DNA of 64,000 bases from Dyella_B sp966430775 (GTDB taxonomy: Bacteria; Pseudomonadota; Gammaproteobacteria; Xanthomonadales; Rhodanobacteraceae). Below the pieces are notes generated by a model. That model ran no database searches. It saw only the letters and a list, made by a program, of their open reading frames with translations, and had not been told where the DNA came from. The stretch lies in NCBI GenBank assembly GCA_966430775.1, contig CBJMMB010000001.1, positions 1 through 64,000 of the forward strand, read 5' to 3'. A program made the translations under genes and the position numbers. Each line of letters opens with the position of its first letter. Position 1 is the first letter of the stretch. Of the stretch, positions 47,494-54,960 are shown piece by piece.

Positions 47494-47988
47494 TCAAATT
47501 GCCTTGCAGATTCCGTAATGGGTGCCTTCGAAATCCGGCTCGCGCGTCAATTCGCACACCAGGTTGATCGGCTTTCCATCCATTTCCGAATGCAGGTCGT
47601 AACGGTCCTTGGTGTGACGCCAAGCCGTGTACTCCGCGCCTTGATAATGGATGATGATTTTCTGCAGCATCACTGGCTGATGCGGAACGATGCGAAGCAA
47701 GCCGGCTTTGCGCTCGACCACTGGAAAAGAAAATGCGCCCTGCGCGTCGGTGATCGCGCGTTGCGGCGGGATCTCGTCCTTGTTGTCCGACCAGACAACC
47801 GTCTGGATAAGTTCAGCCCCTTCCACGGGCTTTCCATCCTTGAGCACCTTGCCGTGAACTTCGGAAAACAGAACCAGACGATCGAACGCACCCATCGCAC
47901 ATCCCTCTGACAAACCAGACAACGAAAACACCAAAACGATAAGCAGAACTTTCCAGACCGAACGCGATATCACTCGCTGTTTTTGCAT
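47494..47988 (-). CDS. Exported beta-sandwich protein (DUF6795-like), candidate partner of the lipase
   Basis: A 164-residue protein with an N-terminal hydrophobic helix (KVLLIVLVFSLSGL) and a cysteine at 30 that might be lipidated, although the lipobox is poor. The mature part starts with a carboxypeptidase-regulatory/transthyretin-like pattern: VHGKVLKDGKPVEGAELIQT and ITDAQGAFSFPVV. I associate this with proteins filed as DUF6795 near T6SS genes, from memory. It lies between the small membrane protein and the lipase gene, 38 bp upstream of the latter. Periplasmic immunity against the lipase is the leading idea. It is not a TssJ: the typical TssJ sequence pattern is absent. Confidence 0.7.
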   Translation of the reverse strand: MQKQRVISRSVWKVLLIVLVFSLSGLSEGCAMGAFDRLVLFSEVHGKVLKDGKPVEGAELIQTVVWSDNKDEIPPQRAITDAQGAFSFPVVERKAGLLRIVPHQPVMLQKIIIHYQGAEYTAWRHTKDRYDLHSEMDGKPINLVCELTREPDFEGTHYGICKAI

Positions 47989-48001
47989 CGCAGCTTGTCC
48001 T

Positions 48002-48289
48002 TCAACGAGTCACCAGCAAGTAAATCGAATAGACCAGCGCAGCGAACAGGGCAGCAGGCATGGTCATGAATGTGAACCAGCCACCCACGAACATCGTATA
48101 AAGCAGCTTTCCCACGTCCCTCCCCGCGATCACGCATGGGTTCACACTCCCTTCGTTGAGCTCGCACTTTGCCCAATTTGCGATGACACCCGCCAGCATG
48201 GCGATCAACATAGGCATCACACCGATAAAGGCGATCACCAGGTAAACCAGCCATGGTCTTACATGCATACCGTTTCCCATCCGTCGCAC
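48002..48289 (-). CDS. Small two-helix membrane protein next to PAAR
   Basis: A 95-residue inner-membrane protein with two transmembrane helices (about residues 12-37, PWLVYLVIAFIGVMPMLIAM and on, and 64-92, LLYTMFVGGWFTFMTMPAAL and on). The loop between contains two cysteines (KCELNEGSVNPCV). ATG at 48289 lies 1 bp beyond the PAAR stop region with GAGAAG upstream; ATG at 48268 is an alternative start. Function unknown. Its place behind PAAR suggests immunity or help in effector delivery, but either is a guess. Confidence 0.75.
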   Translation of the reverse strand: MRRMGNGMHVRPWLVYLVIAFIGVMPMLIAMLAGVIANWAKCELNEGSVNPCVIAGRDVGKLLYTMFVGGWFTFMTMPAALFAALVYSIYLLVTR

Positions 48290-48292
48290 TTC

Positions 48293-48580
48293 TCAGCCAA
48301 TCAATACCTTGAAGCACCCCAGCACGATCACCCCGCCATGCGCGGTACTATCCCCCATGCGCGCGACAGGTCGACCGCCAGCCAACACTTTTGGCGACCC
48401 CATCGCAATCGCATCGGGCGGACCTACACACACCGCCATATCCCCCACGCAGGCAACAGGCAGGCCGCCGACCAATACGGTTGGAGCGCCCGGCGAGGCA
48501 ATCGGACCGCCGACGTGAGGGACTGGCCCGGTGGTCATCGGGCAAGTGTGCATGTCGGTAAGGCGGGCGGCAGGTTGCAT
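48293..48580 (-). CDS. PAAR-domain spike tip protein
   Basis: A 95-residue protein that is one PAAR domain: AARLTDMHTCPM, VGGPIASPGAPTVLVGG, ACVGDMAVCVGPPDAI, VLAGGRPVARMGDSTAHGG. The His and Cys residues bind the zinc at the tip. ATG at 48580 follows GGAGAAATAG; longer readings overlap the upstream gene. PAAR caps VgrG and recruits effectors. There is no effector extension, so the cargo is probably one of the neighbours. It follows the Tae1-like amidase and its immunity candidate. Confidence 0.93.
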   Translation of the reverse strand: MQPAARLTDMHTCPMTTGPVPHVGGPIASPGAPTVLVGGLPVACVGDMAVCVGPPDAIAMGSPKVLAGGRPVARMGDSTAHGGVIVLGCFKVLIG

Positions 48581-48582
48581 GG

Positions 48583-49065
48583 CTATTTCTCCGGTTGCGC
48601 GCTGGACGCATTTTTGCTGCCACGCGGGGTAACTGGCAGGCACTGCTTATCCAAGAGAACACTCTTGCCGCCCATAACGATCTTCCCTTTCTTGAACACG
48701 GCTTTCGCAGAAAAATCGTCGCTGCGCCAAATCGCCTTGCAAGTCTTCACGTCCAAGGCATAGATCCGCTTGTTGCTGCCCGAATAGGTAGAAACGTACA
48801 GCACACCGCCTCCGAGCATCACCGGCTGTTCGATGATCGACACTTCATCACTCACCGAGCACGTCGGAGCACTGCCTACGGTTATCTGCAGCGGACCCTG
48901 CCAAGCAGTAGGATGCTGGGCGTCATCCGCCTCTCCGAAATTCATCGTTACATCACCTACTTTTCCGGCGCTCTGCACGATTTTCACAGATACAACATCA
49001 CATGCCTGCGCGAGCATCGAAAGGGACAGCAATCCCGCCGCCAACGCCACTTGGGTCAGACGCAT
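48583..49065 (-). CDS. Candidate periplasmic immunity protein for the Tae1-like amidase
   Basis: A 160-residue protein whose ATG (49065) overlaps the amidase stop (TGATG), so translation is coupled. The signal peptide spans residues 1-20 (RLTQVALAAGLLSLSMLAQA) and is followed by a cysteine. The mature part is beta-rich, with GVLYVSTYSGSNKRIYALDV and three further cysteines. Tai1-family immunity proteins such as Tsi1 are periplasmic and encoded directly after Tse1; this one sits in the same place with matching size. The family match itself is not secure by eye, so identity rests on position, size and signal peptide. Confidence 0.8.
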   Translation of the reverse strand: MRLTQVALAAGLLSLSMLAQACDVVSVKIVQSAGKVGDVTMNFGEADDAQHPTAWQGPLQITVGSAPTCSVSDEVSIIEQPVMLGGGVLYVSTYSGSNKRIYALDVKTCKAIWRSDDFSAKAVFKKGKIVMGGKSVLLDKQCLPVTPRGSKNASSAQPEK

Positions 49066-49481
49066 CACTGGCCTCCTGGAATACGCGTGGCGAAATACTC
49101 TACCTGCGGCAAATCCGTGTGGTTCCAGGACCAGTTGATAGCCGTGTCCTGCCGCCCGGTGCCACCGTAGCGCCCCCAATAACCGATCGGATAAGCGCTG
49201 TTCTTCGTACTGGGAACGATGATCGCGACATGCCCATGCCCGGACGCTTTCAGCCCAGCAACAACGAAATAGCCGTCATTCGCATATTTCTGCGCCTGGC
49301 TGCCGCTGTGTCCGAGTTTTACCCAACCGCTACCGTCCGCACTCATCGCATCGACCATCTGGTTGGCAGTCCCCTCCAGGGAAACGCCCAACTCGTCAGC
49401 CACAGCATGAGCGAATCCACTGCAATCATGCTTCCAACGTTCCCAATGTTTCTTGCTTGCTGCTGTTACGTCTGCCGGCAT
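49065..49481 (-). CDS. T6SS amidase effector, Tae1 (Tse1)-like
   Basis: A 138-residue protein starting at ATG 49481 behind AAGGAAGGAG; the longer in-frame reading lacks such a site. It fits Tse1 of P. aeruginosa along most of its length: DCSGFAHAVADELGV with catalytic Cys20, GTANQMVDAM, VAGLKASGHGHVAII with catalytic His84, and YPIGYWG. Tae1 enzymes cut the gamma-D-Glu to mDAP bond in peptidoglycan stem peptides of target cells. No signal peptide, as expected for a T6SS cargo. It precedes its exported immunity candidate and PAAR in one operon. Confidence 0.92.
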   Translation of the reverse strand: MPADVTAASKKHWERWKHDCSGFAHAVADELGVSLEGTANQMVDAMSADGSGWVKLGHSGSQAQKYANDGYFVVAGLKASGHGHVAIIVPSTKNSAYPIGYWGRYGGTGRQDTAINWSWNHTDLPQVEYFATRIPGGQ

Positions 49482-49558
49482 CCTGACCACTCCTTCCTTT
49501 AATTCAAAAATGACGCTCTCAATCACTAAACGCCTGACTCCGTCAGGTGCCGGCGTAG

Positions 49559-50152
49559 TCAGCAATTGGCCAGATAGTGCGCAAAATTGTCCGCGTTATC
49601 GAGTGCTTGATTCGGGCTGCGTGCAGCCAGCATCCGGCAAGCCACCGGGTCGTAACAATGGTCATTCGTGGCCAACACCTTGTGCGTCATCTCGTGATAG
49701 ATGGTGGCTGCCTTCATGACGGGGTCAAGGGTAAAGAACACGTCGTTTAGATAAAGGCGCATACCGCTCCCAACATGCGAAATAGTGGATTTCGGCCCCG
49801 ATTCCCCGTAGCGACGGTCCACAGGAAAAGCGTAGGCGACGATACCGGAGCCTTGCAGCGGCGTCTCCTGCCCAATCGGGTTGAGGTGCTTGGTGTAAAC
49901 ATCCGTATGTGTTACACCCAACTTACCGCCAGCCCGGTAGACGAACGTCACCGTTCTTCCGGCATCCTCGACAACGGACTTCATCATTCCGAGTTTTCGC
50001 AGCACTTGGTTACGGTCAGCCGCGCCAAACCAGGCAGCGATGGGAGCGCCGTCATCTAGCGTACGCACCGCTCTCCGCTGCATGTCCATACATGCGGCTT
50101 CAATCTCATTTTGCTGCGCTTGCGAGAACCCCTCGTATCTACGTGCAAACAT
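49559..50152 (-). CDS. Candidate T6SS effector: M35-like (lysine-specific type) metallopeptidase
   Basis: A 197-residue protein. ATG at 50152 has GGAG upstream; the 17-codon longer reading does not. The C-terminal part has YHEMTHKVLATNDH with the zinc motif HEMTH at 153-157 and, 30 residues later, ALDNADNFAHYL. The latter is the Asn-Ala-Asp motif of the M35_2 (lysine-specific metallo-endopeptidase) group. No signal peptide. It lies directly upstream of the Tae1-like gene, 78 bp apart, in the same orientation. Metallopeptidase effectors of this type are known near PAAR and VgrG genes; delivery here is inferred. No immunity gene is obvious. Confidence 0.8.
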   Translation of the reverse strand: MFARRYEGFSQAQQNEIEAACMDMQRRAVRTLDDGAPIAAWFGAADRNQVLRKLGMMKSVVEDAGRTVTFVYRAGGKLGVTHTDVYTKHLNPIGQETPLQGSGIVAYAFPVDRRYGESGPKSTISHVGSGMRLYLNDVFFTLDPVMKAATIYHEMTHKVLATNDHCYDPVACRMLAARSPNQALDNADNFAHYLANC

Positions 50153-50339
50153 GGCAATCTCCAATGTTGGATTCACATGAACCAAGAACGGGATCGGGTT
50201 CACTCCTCAGACCTTCAAAGCATCAGCAGCCCATTTCTTGGGCACCCAGAAAAGCACTCTTACTTCGTTTTCCAAACATCTCAGAAACGATCTGGCTTAT
50301 AGCATCCCATTTATCCAGGTCTTTGATTGTGCAAAGCAT

Positions 50340-51092
50340 TCATTTGGAACCACGTGCGCGAACTAGCACATCTAACAACATGCGACCAGTCGCATTTCGC
50401 GTAGCAGTACCGCGCTGTACGAATGAGCGGGAGCTGTCTGCTACATTTTGCAAGAGCACCGATAATCGCCCCCAAGCTGGCGCCTCCAATTCTTTAAGAC
50501 GGTAGGTTTCATAACCTTCATGACTCTCAAGGAAAGCATCATCCTTCCCCAAGATCGCGCGACCAACTCCTGCCATATGCCCCAAGGCGCCGCGCACCTG
50601 TCCCATAGCACTACCTAGGGTTACCCCAGTGGTAGCCACGCTGCCATCTGCTGCATAAAAGTGGAGATTGTCTATCGCTTGAATCGTCTTTCCGCCATAG
50701 GCTTGGTCCTGCGCAGCCTTAACCTCTGACTTCTTTTTTGCGGTTAACGCAGAACTAGCCATGATCTGTAAGCCGTCATCATTAATCAGCCCCATATGGC
50801 GCAAGCACAATGTTTGAAGCCAACCGGCCTGTAAAGTGAAGTGCGGCGACGTTCCATCGGTGTAATGGACAGAGGTCAATGGATGAAGCGTAGAACCACT
50901 GCCATTGTCTGCATGATCACGCTCACTGATCAAACCTGTTACGTACATAGCATTGTCTCGCTTGATCGCCCCGCCATCGATATAGCTGTCAATCAACCTG
51001 ACGATCCCAATCAAACCAGGACAACGATGCGCACGCCCGTCATCCAAATAAGATTTTCCGCAATCTGGACACTTTATTAACGTGGCTGACAT
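50340..51092 (-). CDS. Zinc-ribbon protein of unknown function at the head of the effector island
   Basis: A 250-residue protein. The N terminus carries a zinc-ribbon-like pair (IKCPDCGKSY at 7-16, HRCPG near 22). The middle includes YVTGLISERDHADN and DGTSPHFTLQAGWLQTLCLR; the last 80 residues look helical. No signal peptide or transmembrane segment. The DNA here is visibly more AT-rich than clpV upstream, hinting at acquired origin. It is the first gene after clpV in transcription direction and 187 bp from the metallopeptidase gene. I do not recognise a family. It could be an adaptor, an immunity protein or a new effector. Confidence 0.7.
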   Translation of the reverse strand: MSATLIKCPDCGKSYLDDGRAHRCPGLIGIVRLIDSYIDGGAIKRDNAMYVTGLISERDHADNGSGSTLHPLTSVHYTDGTSPHFTLQAGWLQTLCLRHMGLINDDGLQIMASSALTAKKKSEVKAAQDQAYGGKTIQAIDNLHFYAADGSVATTGVTLGSAMGQVRGALGHMAGVGRAILGKDDAFLESHEGYETYRLKELEAPAWGRLSVLLQNVADSSRSFVQRGTATRNATGRMLLDVLVRARGSK

Positions 51093-51135
51093 GACGTTCT
51101 CCGCTCCGCCCTATGGACCAAAAATTTTCTTCCTT

Positions 51136-53871
51136 TCAAGCAAACCCGTACTCAAAATCCTGTCCCTTAACCCTCACATTCACTCCTGCCACGATCTTCC
51201 CTTCAATCATCCGCGTCAGGAACTCGCGACTCACATCCGGCAACATGCTATTAGTCAAAATCGCATCAATCATTCGTCCACCTGACTCACTCTCGGTACA
51301 ACGGCTCACCACGAGCTTCACCACCTCATCGTTGTACTCGAACGGAATCTTGTACCGTGCCTCGATACGCTTCTTGATACGCCCAAGCTGCAGCTTGACG
51401 ATTTCACCCAGCATGGTTTCGCTTAACGGGTAATATGGAATCGTCACCAGTCGTCCCAGCAATGCCGGCGGGAAGATCTTCAACAACGGATCGCGCAAGG
51501 CCTTGGCCATGCCGCCGGGATCGGGCATCAGGTCAGGGTCTTTGCACAGGCTGGCGATCAGGTCGGTGCCGGCGTTGGTCGTGAGCAGGATCAGGGTGTT
51601 CTTGAAGTCGATCTGGCGGCCTTCGCCGTCTTCCATGACGCCCTTGTCGAAGACCTGAAAGAAGATTTCGTGCACGTCGGGGTGGGCTTTTTCGACTTCG
51701 TCGAGCAGCACCACGCTGTACGGCTTGCGGCGTACGGCTTCAGTCAACACGCCGCCTTCGCCGTAGCCGACATAGCCGGGAGGTGCACCTTTGAGCGTGG
51801 AAACGGTGTGCGCTTCCTGGAATTCGCTCATGTTGATGGTGATGAGGTTTTGTTCGCCGCCGTAGAGCGCTTCGGCCAGCGCTAGCGCAGTTTCGGTCTT
51901 GCCGACGCCGGAAGTGCCGGCGAGCATGAAGACGCCGATCGGCTTGTTGGGGTTGTCGAGGCCGGCGCGCGAGGTCTGGATGCGCTTGGCGATCATTTCC
52001 ATCGCGTGGTTCTGGCCGATCACCCGCTGGCTCATGATGCTGGCCAGGTTCATCACCGTTTCCAGTTCGCTCTTCACCATGCGGCCGACGGGAATACCGG
52101 TCCAATCCGCCACGACGGAGCCGACGGCGGTGTAGTCGACGGTCGGCAGAATCAGCGGATGTTCGCCTTGCAGTTCGGCGAGCTGCGCCTGCAGGGCGTG
52201 CAGTTCTTGCAGCATACCCGTGCGTTGCTCATCAGAAAGCTCGACCGGCGCTTCGATGACCTCTGCTTCCGCCGCAGCGGCCTTTTCCAGCTTGCTACCC
52301 GTGCCTTCCACGGGCGAGTGATCGCCGCGAAGCTTGGCGCGGATGGTGAGGATTTCTTCGACCAACGTTTTTTCGGCTTGCCAGTTGGCTTCGAGTTTTT
52401 CCAGCCGCGTCCCTTGCTCGGTGAGTTTTTCGGTGGCGACGGCTTCGCGCTCGGCCACGTTCACGCCGACGGTCTTTTCGCGAGCAATGATGGCGAGTTC
52501 GGTTTCCAAAGCCTGGATGCGTTTGCGCGTGTCGTCCACTTCCGGCGGCACGGCGTGTTGGCTGATGGCAACGCGCGCGCATGCGGTGTCGAGCAGGCTT
52601 ACGGCTTTATCCGGCAGTTGGCGCGCAGGTATATAGCGATGCGACAGCTTGACCGCGGCTTCCAGCGCCTCGTCGAGAATCTGCACGCGATGATGCTTTT
52701 CCATCACGCTGGCCACGCCGCGCATCATCAGGATGCCCTTCTCTTCGCTGGGCTCGTCCACTTGCACGGTCTGGAAGCGGCGAGTAAGCGCGGGATCCTT
52801 CTCGATGTGTTTTTTGTATTCGGCCCAGGTGGTCGCGCCGACGGTGCGCAAGTTGCCGCGCGCCAATGCAGGCTTCAGCAAATTGGCGGCGTCACCCGTA
52901 CCTGCTGCGCCGCCAGCGCCGACCAGCGTATGGGCTTCGTCGATAAAGAGAATGATCGGCTTGGGTGAGGACTGCACTTCCTCGATCACCTGGCGCAGGC
53001 GGTTTTCGAACTCGCCTTTCATGCTGGCGCCGGCTTGCAGCAAACCAACGTCGAGCGTGCGCAGTTCCACCTCTTTCAACTGCGGCGGCACGTCGCCGGC
53101 GGCGATGCGCAGTGCGAAGCCTTCCACCACCGCGGTCTTGCCGACGCCGGCTTCGCCGACCAGCATCGGGTTGTTCTGGCGGCGGCGCATCAGGATGTCG
53201 ACCACCTGGCGGATTTCTTCATCGCGCCCGACGATGGGATCGATCTTGCCGTCGCGCGCCTGCGCGGTCAGGTCCACGGTGAACTGGCGCAAGGCTTCCT
53301 GCTTGCCCATCTGCGCCGGCGAGATCGCACCACTGGCTTCGCCCGGTACCGCAGCGCTGCCAAGGCGAAAACCGTCGTTCGCATTTTGGCCGTCTTCCGG
53401 CGAACCGCTGACCACTTCGGCGAATCGTTCCGCCAGCGTTTCCACCTTGACCTTCTCGAATTCCTTGGAGATGTTGAGCAAGGCGTTACGCAAATGGCGC
53501 GTGCGCAATGCGCCGAAGATCAGATAACCGCTGCGCACTTGCACTTCGCCGAACATCAGCGTGGCGAAGACCCAGGCGCGCTCGACGGCTTCTTCCACAT
53601 CGCCCGACAAATCGGAGATGGTGGTGGAACCGCGCGGCAGACGATCCAGCGCCTCGGTGACGTCGCGCGCCAGGTTCGAAGGATTGATGTTGAACTGCTT
53701 GACGATGCGGTGCAGGTCCGAATCCTGCAGCTGCAGGATCTGGTGGATCCAATGCACCAGTTCGACGTAAGGATTGCCGCGAAGCTTGCAGAACACCGTG
53801 GCGCTTTCGATGCCGCGGTAGGCGAGCTTGTTGAGTTTGCCGAACAATGCGCTGCGACTGATTTCTGCCAT
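51136..53871 (-). CDS. tssH: T6SS sheath-disassembly ATPase TssH (ClpV)
   Basis: A 911-residue AAA+ protein of ClpV type. The N domain (1-170) is followed by ATPase 1 with GEAGVGKTAVVEG and FIDEAHTLVGAGG. The middle coiled coil is about 420-560. ATPase 2 has AGTSGVGKTETALALA and the downstream motif VLLDEVEKAHPD. ClpV recycles the contracted TssB/TssC sheath. AAGGAAGG lies before the ATG. The stop is 43 bp from the zinc-ribbon gene that opens the effector island. Confidence 0.97.
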   Translation of the reverse strand: MAEISRSALFGKLNKLAYRGIESATVFCKLRGNPYVELVHWIHQILQLQDSDLHRIVKQFNINPSNLARDVTEALDRLPRGSTTISDLSGDVEEAVERAWVFATLMFGEVQVRSGYLIFGALRTRHLRNALLNISKEFEKVKVETLAERFAEVVSGSPEDGQNANDGFRLGSAAVPGEASGAISPAQMGKQEALRQFTVDLTAQARDGKIDPIVGRDEEIRQVVDILMRRRQNNPMLVGEAGVGKTAVVEGFALRIAAGDVPPQLKEVELRTLDVGLLQAGASMKGEFENRLRQVIEEVQSSPKPIILFIDEAHTLVGAGGAAGTGDAANLLKPALARGNLRTVGATTWAEYKKHIEKDPALTRRFQTVQVDEPSEEKGILMMRGVASVMEKHHRVQILDEALEAAVKLSHRYIPARQLPDKAVSLLDTACARVAISQHAVPPEVDDTRKRIQALETELAIIAREKTVGVNVAEREAVATEKLTEQGTRLEKLEANWQAEKTLVEEILTIRAKLRGDHSPVEGTGSKLEKAAAAEAEVIEAPVELSDEQRTGMLQELHALQAQLAELQGEHPLILPTVDYTAVGSVVADWTGIPVGRMVKSELETVMNLASIMSQRVIGQNHAMEMIAKRIQTSRAGLDNPNKPIGVFMLAGTSGVGKTETALALAEALYGGEQNLITINMSEFQEAHTVSTLKGAPPGYVGYGEGGVLTEAVRRKPYSVVLLDEVEKAHPDVHEIFFQVFDKGVMEDGEGRQIDFKNTLILLTTNAGTDLIASLCKDPDLMPDPGGMAKALRDPLLKIFPPALLGRLVTIPYYPLSETMLGEIVKLQLGRIKKRIEARYKIPFEYNDEVVKLVVSRCTESESGGRMIDAILTNSMLPDVSREFLTRMIEGKIVAGVNVRVKGQDFEYGFA

Positions 53872-53910
53872 GACGAACGATCCTTCCTTTTAACGTTGCT
53901 AGCTTGTGAT

Positions 53911-53935
53911 GTTGGGGTTCGCACCCCAACCTACG
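53911..53935. repeat. Single GTTGGGG-family REP palindrome between clpV and tssG
   Basis: The 25-bp unit GTTGGGGTTCGCACCCCAAC plus CTACG matches the units at 10525-10680. It occupies most of the 66-bp gap between tssG and tssH. Confidence 0.8.
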
Positions 53936-53937
53936 CC

Positions 53938-54960
53938 CTACCCCACCGGCCTCAATATCACGTCATCGTTATCCGCTTCGCGCTGCGGCTTGCCCAGCCA
54001 GGTGGTCAAGCCCATGCGCCCGTTCTTGCCCAGGCTCATGGTCGGCACTTCTTCCTGCTTGAGCACCAGTTGTACATCCCACGCTTTTTCTTCGCCGACG
54101 TAGGTTTTTACCGCCGCAACCAATTGTCGCAGCGCTTCGCCGCCCGGCAGGAAGTTGCTGAACTCGGCGCGTGTCAGCGGCCCCAGCCGCAGGCGAAAAC
54201 GTTGTTGCGCGCCCCATACGTGTTCGCCCAGCACGGCCGTGGTGCCGAGGCCTGCGACTTCGCGCGATTGTCCCAACCGCAAATGCGCGGTGCCCGGCAG
54301 GCGCATCCATTCGGCCATGAACTCCACCACGCGCACGGGAATGCCGAAGAAATGTTCGAGCAAATGTTTCAGGCCTTCACCGTTGCGAGCCTGCGCGAGA
54401 AGGCGGCCAGCGAAGAACTGTTTGTAGCGATCCGGCAAAGCGTCGCGCGCCTGCAGGTTGGGTGTGGACAAACCAACCAGCGCGCCCATGTAGAGACTGA
54501 AACGATCTTCGCCAGGGCGATCCAGTTGCACGGTAGGCTGCGCATCCGCCCAGCAGCGGTAGAACAGACTCAGCATGCGATGATGAAAGATGTCCGCGAA
54601 CGCGATGAACGTACCGTCGCGCGCATTGAGTTTCCGGTCCAACGCGTATTCGGTCAGATGCAGCGGCAAGGGTGCATTCGGCCCGAACAAGCCGAAGAAC
54701 AGCCCGTACATGCGTGGCGGCTTGCCGTCTTCCTGCTGCTCGAAACGCTCCACCGTGCGCGGCGCGAACGCCAGCGAAGGCGTCTGGCACAAGCGCACGG
54801 CATCTTCCGCCGGTTTGGCGGAATGGCCGAAACGCGGTTTGTCGGGATAGGCGCATTCGAGCCAGCGCAGCGCTTCGAAAAACTCGAAGGCTTCGGGCCG
54901 GTCGCGCAGCGCGTTCTGCAGCGCTAGAGGATCTGGCGTTTGCCGAGTCGGGCCGGCCAT
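53938..54960 (-). CDS. tssG: T6SS baseplate protein TssG
   Basis: A 340-residue protein of normal TssG size with family patterns RPEAFEFFEALRWLEC, ALPLHLTEYALDR (motif PLP.H..E...), RNGEGLKHLLEHFFGIPVRV and LRLGPLTRAEFSNFLPGG. With TssE, TssF and TssK it forms the baseplate wedge. The start lies inside the end of tssF (37-bp overlap), a common arrangement. Confidence 0.95.
   Translation of the reverse strand: MAGPTRQTPDPLALQNALRDRPEAFEFFEALRWLECAYPDKPRFGHSAKPAEDAVRLCQTPSLAFAPRTVERFEQQEDGKPPRMYGLFFGLFGPNAPLPLHLTEYALDRKLNARDGTFIAFADIFHHRMLSLFYRCWADAQPTVQLDRPGEDRFSLYMGALVGLSTPNLQARDALPDRYKQFFAGRLLAQARNGEGLKHLLEHFFGIPVRVVEFMAEWMRLPGTAHLRLGQSREVAGLGTTAVLGEHVWGAQQRFRLRLGPLTRAEFSNFLPGGEALRQLVAAVKTYVGEEKAWDVQLVLKQEEVPTMSLGKNGRMGLTTWLGKPQREADNDDVILRPVG

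Noticed and set aside
47494..47988. TssJ lipoprotein
   Set aside because: Exported and transthyretin-like in pattern, but poor lipobox and no TssJ-type sequence; its place beside the lipase suggests another role.
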